A DNA stretch of 64,000 nucleotides from DATBLE01 sp038248655. GTDB taxonomy: Bacteria > Actinomycetota > Thermoleophilia > Gaiellales > Gaiellaceae. Shown here one piece after another: positions 62,159 to 64,000 of the stretch. The stretch covers positions 1 to 64,000 of the forward strand of contig JBBRXG010000003.1 of the NCBI GenBank assembly GCA_038248655.1, read 5' to 3'. The translations under genes were made by a program, and so were the position numbers. The notes under the pieces are model-generated. The model had not been told where the DNA came from. It did not search any database and saw only the letters and a program-made list of their open reading frames with translations. Position 1 is the stretch's first letter. Every line of letters begins with the position of its first letter.

Positions 62159-64000
62159 GACGGCTTGTTTTCCTGCTCGCGGCGGCGGTGGCCGCCGTCT
62201 TCGTCCCCGGGGTCGCCCACGCCGGCTCCGGTCCGGATCCGCTCGTGGAGGCCGTGGTGACGCTGGACGCGCCGCCGCTCGCCCGCGCGGTCCAGGAGAG
62301 CCGTGTTCTCACCGCCCGCGCCAGGGCGAGCCGCCTCGATCTCCGCTCCACCCCGAGCATCGATTACCTCCGCCTGCTCGCCGCTTCGCAGACGACGCTC
62401 GCCGCCCGGATCGCGAAAACCCTGCCGGCGGCGCGGGTGACCTGGCGCTACGAGGTCGTCCTGAACGGGATGGCGGTCATGCTCCCCCGCTCCGCGCTCC
62501 GCCGTCTCGCCGGGGTCCCGGGGGTCGCCCGGGTCTGGCCGAGCGTCTCGTACCGGCCGCTGCTCGACCGCAGCCCCCACCTGATCGGCGCCGACCTGCT
62601 GTGGGGCGCACCCTCGTTCACGACCGCCGGGAACGGGATCAAGATCGGAATCATCGACGACGGCGTCGACCAGGCTCATCCCTTCTTCAACCCGGCCGGC
62701 TACACGATGCCCCCCGGATATCCGAAGGGCGACGCCCGCTTCACGACCGCGAAGGTGATCGTCGCCCGAGCGTTCTCCCCGCCCACGAACACGTGGAAGT
62801 ACGCCAAGCTGCCGTTCGACCCCGAGCAGTCCGAGCACGCGACGCACGTCGCCGGGATCGCCGCCGGCAACTACTCGCCCGGCGCGATCGCCGGCCGCGG
62901 ACCGCTCTCCGGCGTCGCCCCGAAGGCGTACCTGGGCAACTACAAGGTGCTGACCGTTCCGACCGCGAACTTCGGCCTGAACGGGAACGCACCGGAGATC
63001 GCGGCGGGCATCGAGGCAGCGGTTCGCGACGGCATGGACGTGATCAACCTCTCGCTCGGCGAGTCGGAGATCGAGCCGTCGCGGGACCTCGTCGTCGCCG
63101 CGGTCAACGCCGCCGCCGACGCGGGCGTCGTCCCGACGATCGCGGCCGGGAACGGCTTCGTCGACTTCGGGCGCGGCAGCGTGTCGTCGCCGGGCAGCGC
63201 GGTCAAGGCGATCACGGTGGCCGCGGTCAGCAAGCAGTTGGTCGTCGCGTCCTTCTCGAGCGCTGGGCCGACCCCGATCTCGCTCGAGATGAAGCCGGAC
63301 GTCGCCGCACCGGGAGTGGACATCACGTCGTCCGTCCCGCCACGCGAGGGTACATGGGCGTCGTACAGCGGCACGAGCATGGCCGCCCCCCATGTCGCCG
63401 GCGCCGCGGCGCTCCTCCGCCAGCGTCATCCCGGCTGGACCGTCGCGCAGCTCAAGTCTGCTCTCGTGCTCACCGGCCGGCCGACGACCACCGGCGCCGG
63501 TGAGCCGCCGACGACACGCGAAGGGGGCGGGCTGATCGACATCCCCACCGCAAACGACCCGAAGCTGTTCGCCGCGCCGACCGACCTCTCCTTCGGCCTC
63601 CTCCCGACGGGGACGAGCGCCGTCCGGTCGATGGACCTCACCGATGCCGCCGGCGGCGCGGGCGTCTGGACAGTGAGCATCGCCGCCCAGACGAGCGCGG
63701 TCGGGGTCAGCGTCACCGCACCCGCGACCGTGGCCGTCCCCGGCCGGCTCGACGTCACCGGATCCGCCGCGAGCGGAGCCGCCGAGGCCGACGTCACCGG
63801 GTTCGTGACGCTCACGCTGGGCCCGGTCGCGCGCCGGATCCCGTACTGGTTTCGCGTCACCCATCCCGTGCTTGCGACCGAGCCGCACCGAACGCTGTCG
63901 GCGCCGGGCGTCTATCACGGCCAGACCAGGGGCAAGCCGTCGCGAGTGTCGACGTACCGCTACCCGGACGCTCCGCGGGGCGCGAACGCCGTGTTCTCGG
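62155..64000 (+). CDS. Secreted S8 family (subtilisin-like) serine peptidase, partial
   Basis: Open to the right edge (615 residues seen). Apparent CTG start at 62155 gives a proper signal, MRRLVFLLAAAVAAVFVPGV, whereas the next GTG would lose the basic n-region. TACCAT lies 7 bases upstream. A propeptide (about 30-135) precedes the catalytic domain with Asp in GIIDDGVDQAH, His in HATHVAGIAAG and Ser in SGTSMAAPHVAGAAALL. A protease-associated-type insert is small. The C-terminal part is a beta-sandwich extension. Extracellular. Confidence 0.92.
   Translation, partial: MRRLVFLLAAAVAAVFVPGVAHAGSGPDPLVEAVVTLDAPPLARAVQESRVLTARARASRLDLRSTPSIDYLRLLAASQTTLAARIAKTLPAARVTWRYEVVLNGMAVMLPRSALRRLAGVPGVARVWPSVSYRPLLDRSPHLIGADLLWGAPSFTTAGNGIKIGIIDDGVDQAHPFFNPAGYTMPPGYPKGDARFTTAKVIVARAFSPPTNTWKYAKLPFDPEQSEHATHVAGIAAGNYSPGAIAGRGPLSGVAPKAYLGNYKVLTVPTANFGLNGNAPEIAAGIEAAVRDGMDVINLSLGESEIEPSRDLVVAAVNAAADAGVVPTIAAGNGFVDFGRGSVSSPGSAVKAITVAAVSKQLVVASFSSAGPTPISLEMKPDVAAPGVDITSSVPPREGTWASYSGTSMAAPHVAGAAALLRQRHPGWTVAQLKSALVLTGRPTTTGAGEPPTTREGGGLIDIPTANDPKLFAAPTDLSFGLLPTGTSAVRSMDLTDAAGGAGVWTVSIAAQTSAVGVSVTAPATVAVPGRLDVTGSAASGAAEADVTGFVTLTLGPVARRIPYWFRVTHPVLATEPHRTLSAPGVYHGQTRGKPSRVSTYRYPDAPRGANAVFS

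Overview
This window is a GC-rich (about 70 %) chromosome segment of an actinobacterium. Markers seen here are mIHF, WhiA, HemQ-type chlorite dismutase, a DUF3467 protein and a pyrR-B-C-A-B-K-D operon. The gene content and the style of the hypothetical proteins suggest Thermoleophilia (Gaiellales/Solirubrobacterales-like); that placement is inference. Genes are tightly packed, mostly joined by 4-base ATGA or GTGA overlaps.

Layout. 1-3.5 kb: end of lemA and htpX (+), then mihF-gmk-rpoZ-coaBC (-). 3.5-12.7 kb: the complete de novo pyrimidine operon (-), led by a PyrR-binding RNA hairpin, with an aminoglycoside-adenylyltransferase-like gene locked between pyrC and carA. 12.7-16.5 kb: DUF2007 gene, RNase Z, an SOS-box-controlled LysM protein resembling YneA/Rv2719c, and a DgcN/DgcA-like D-glutamate pair. 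16.5-18.6 kb: tRNA-Arg, CorA, a HIT protein and an IacB-like protein. 18.6-32.3 kb: a coherent catabolic cluster with acyl-CoA dehydrogenase, a Liv-type ABC importer, SDR, PaaK-like and AMP-dependent CoA ligases, FlK-type thioesterase, thiolase plus DUF35 protein, an MBL-fold hydrolase and an FAD hydroxylase. 32.3-35 kb: a broken IS110 element and decayed phage or plasmid-like remnants. 35-38.7 kb: an ECF sigma / zinc-finger anti-sigma-Asp23 fusion / Asp23 membrane-stress operon. 38.8-40.6 kb: CsbD, tRNA-Gly and a frameshifted secreted repeat protein. 40.6-48.6 kb: class I aldolase, GlpX, ArgRS, a K+ channel-TrkA protein, DUF3467, a Ste24-like protease, a phosphoesterase, a lipoprotein and a second ECF sigma factor. 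48.6-53 kb: glycolytic genes gap-pgk and tpiA-gpmI. 53-64 kb: whiA, ogt, pruA, a lipoprotein, uvrC, a secreted glycosidase-like protein, hemQ, a membrane protein, tRNA-Leu and a subtilase running off the right edge.

Two features recur across the window. First, many first-in-operon genes show a TANNNT-like -10 element exactly 6-7 bases before the start codon, which predicts leaderless mRNAs and fixes several starts. Second, at least three genes (pyrR, gpmI, the subtilase) appear to start at CTG inside a CTGA overlap with an upstream stop. A 13-base palindrome, GGGGTCTGACCCC, is dispersed in five copies, including inside gpmI and at the pgk stop codon.

The strongest candidates for something undescribed are the sigma/anti-sigma-Asp23 system, the nucleotidyltransferase inside the pyrimidine operon, the catabolic cluster with its atypical hydrolase, and an arginyl-tRNA synthetase that has lost its HIGH motif.
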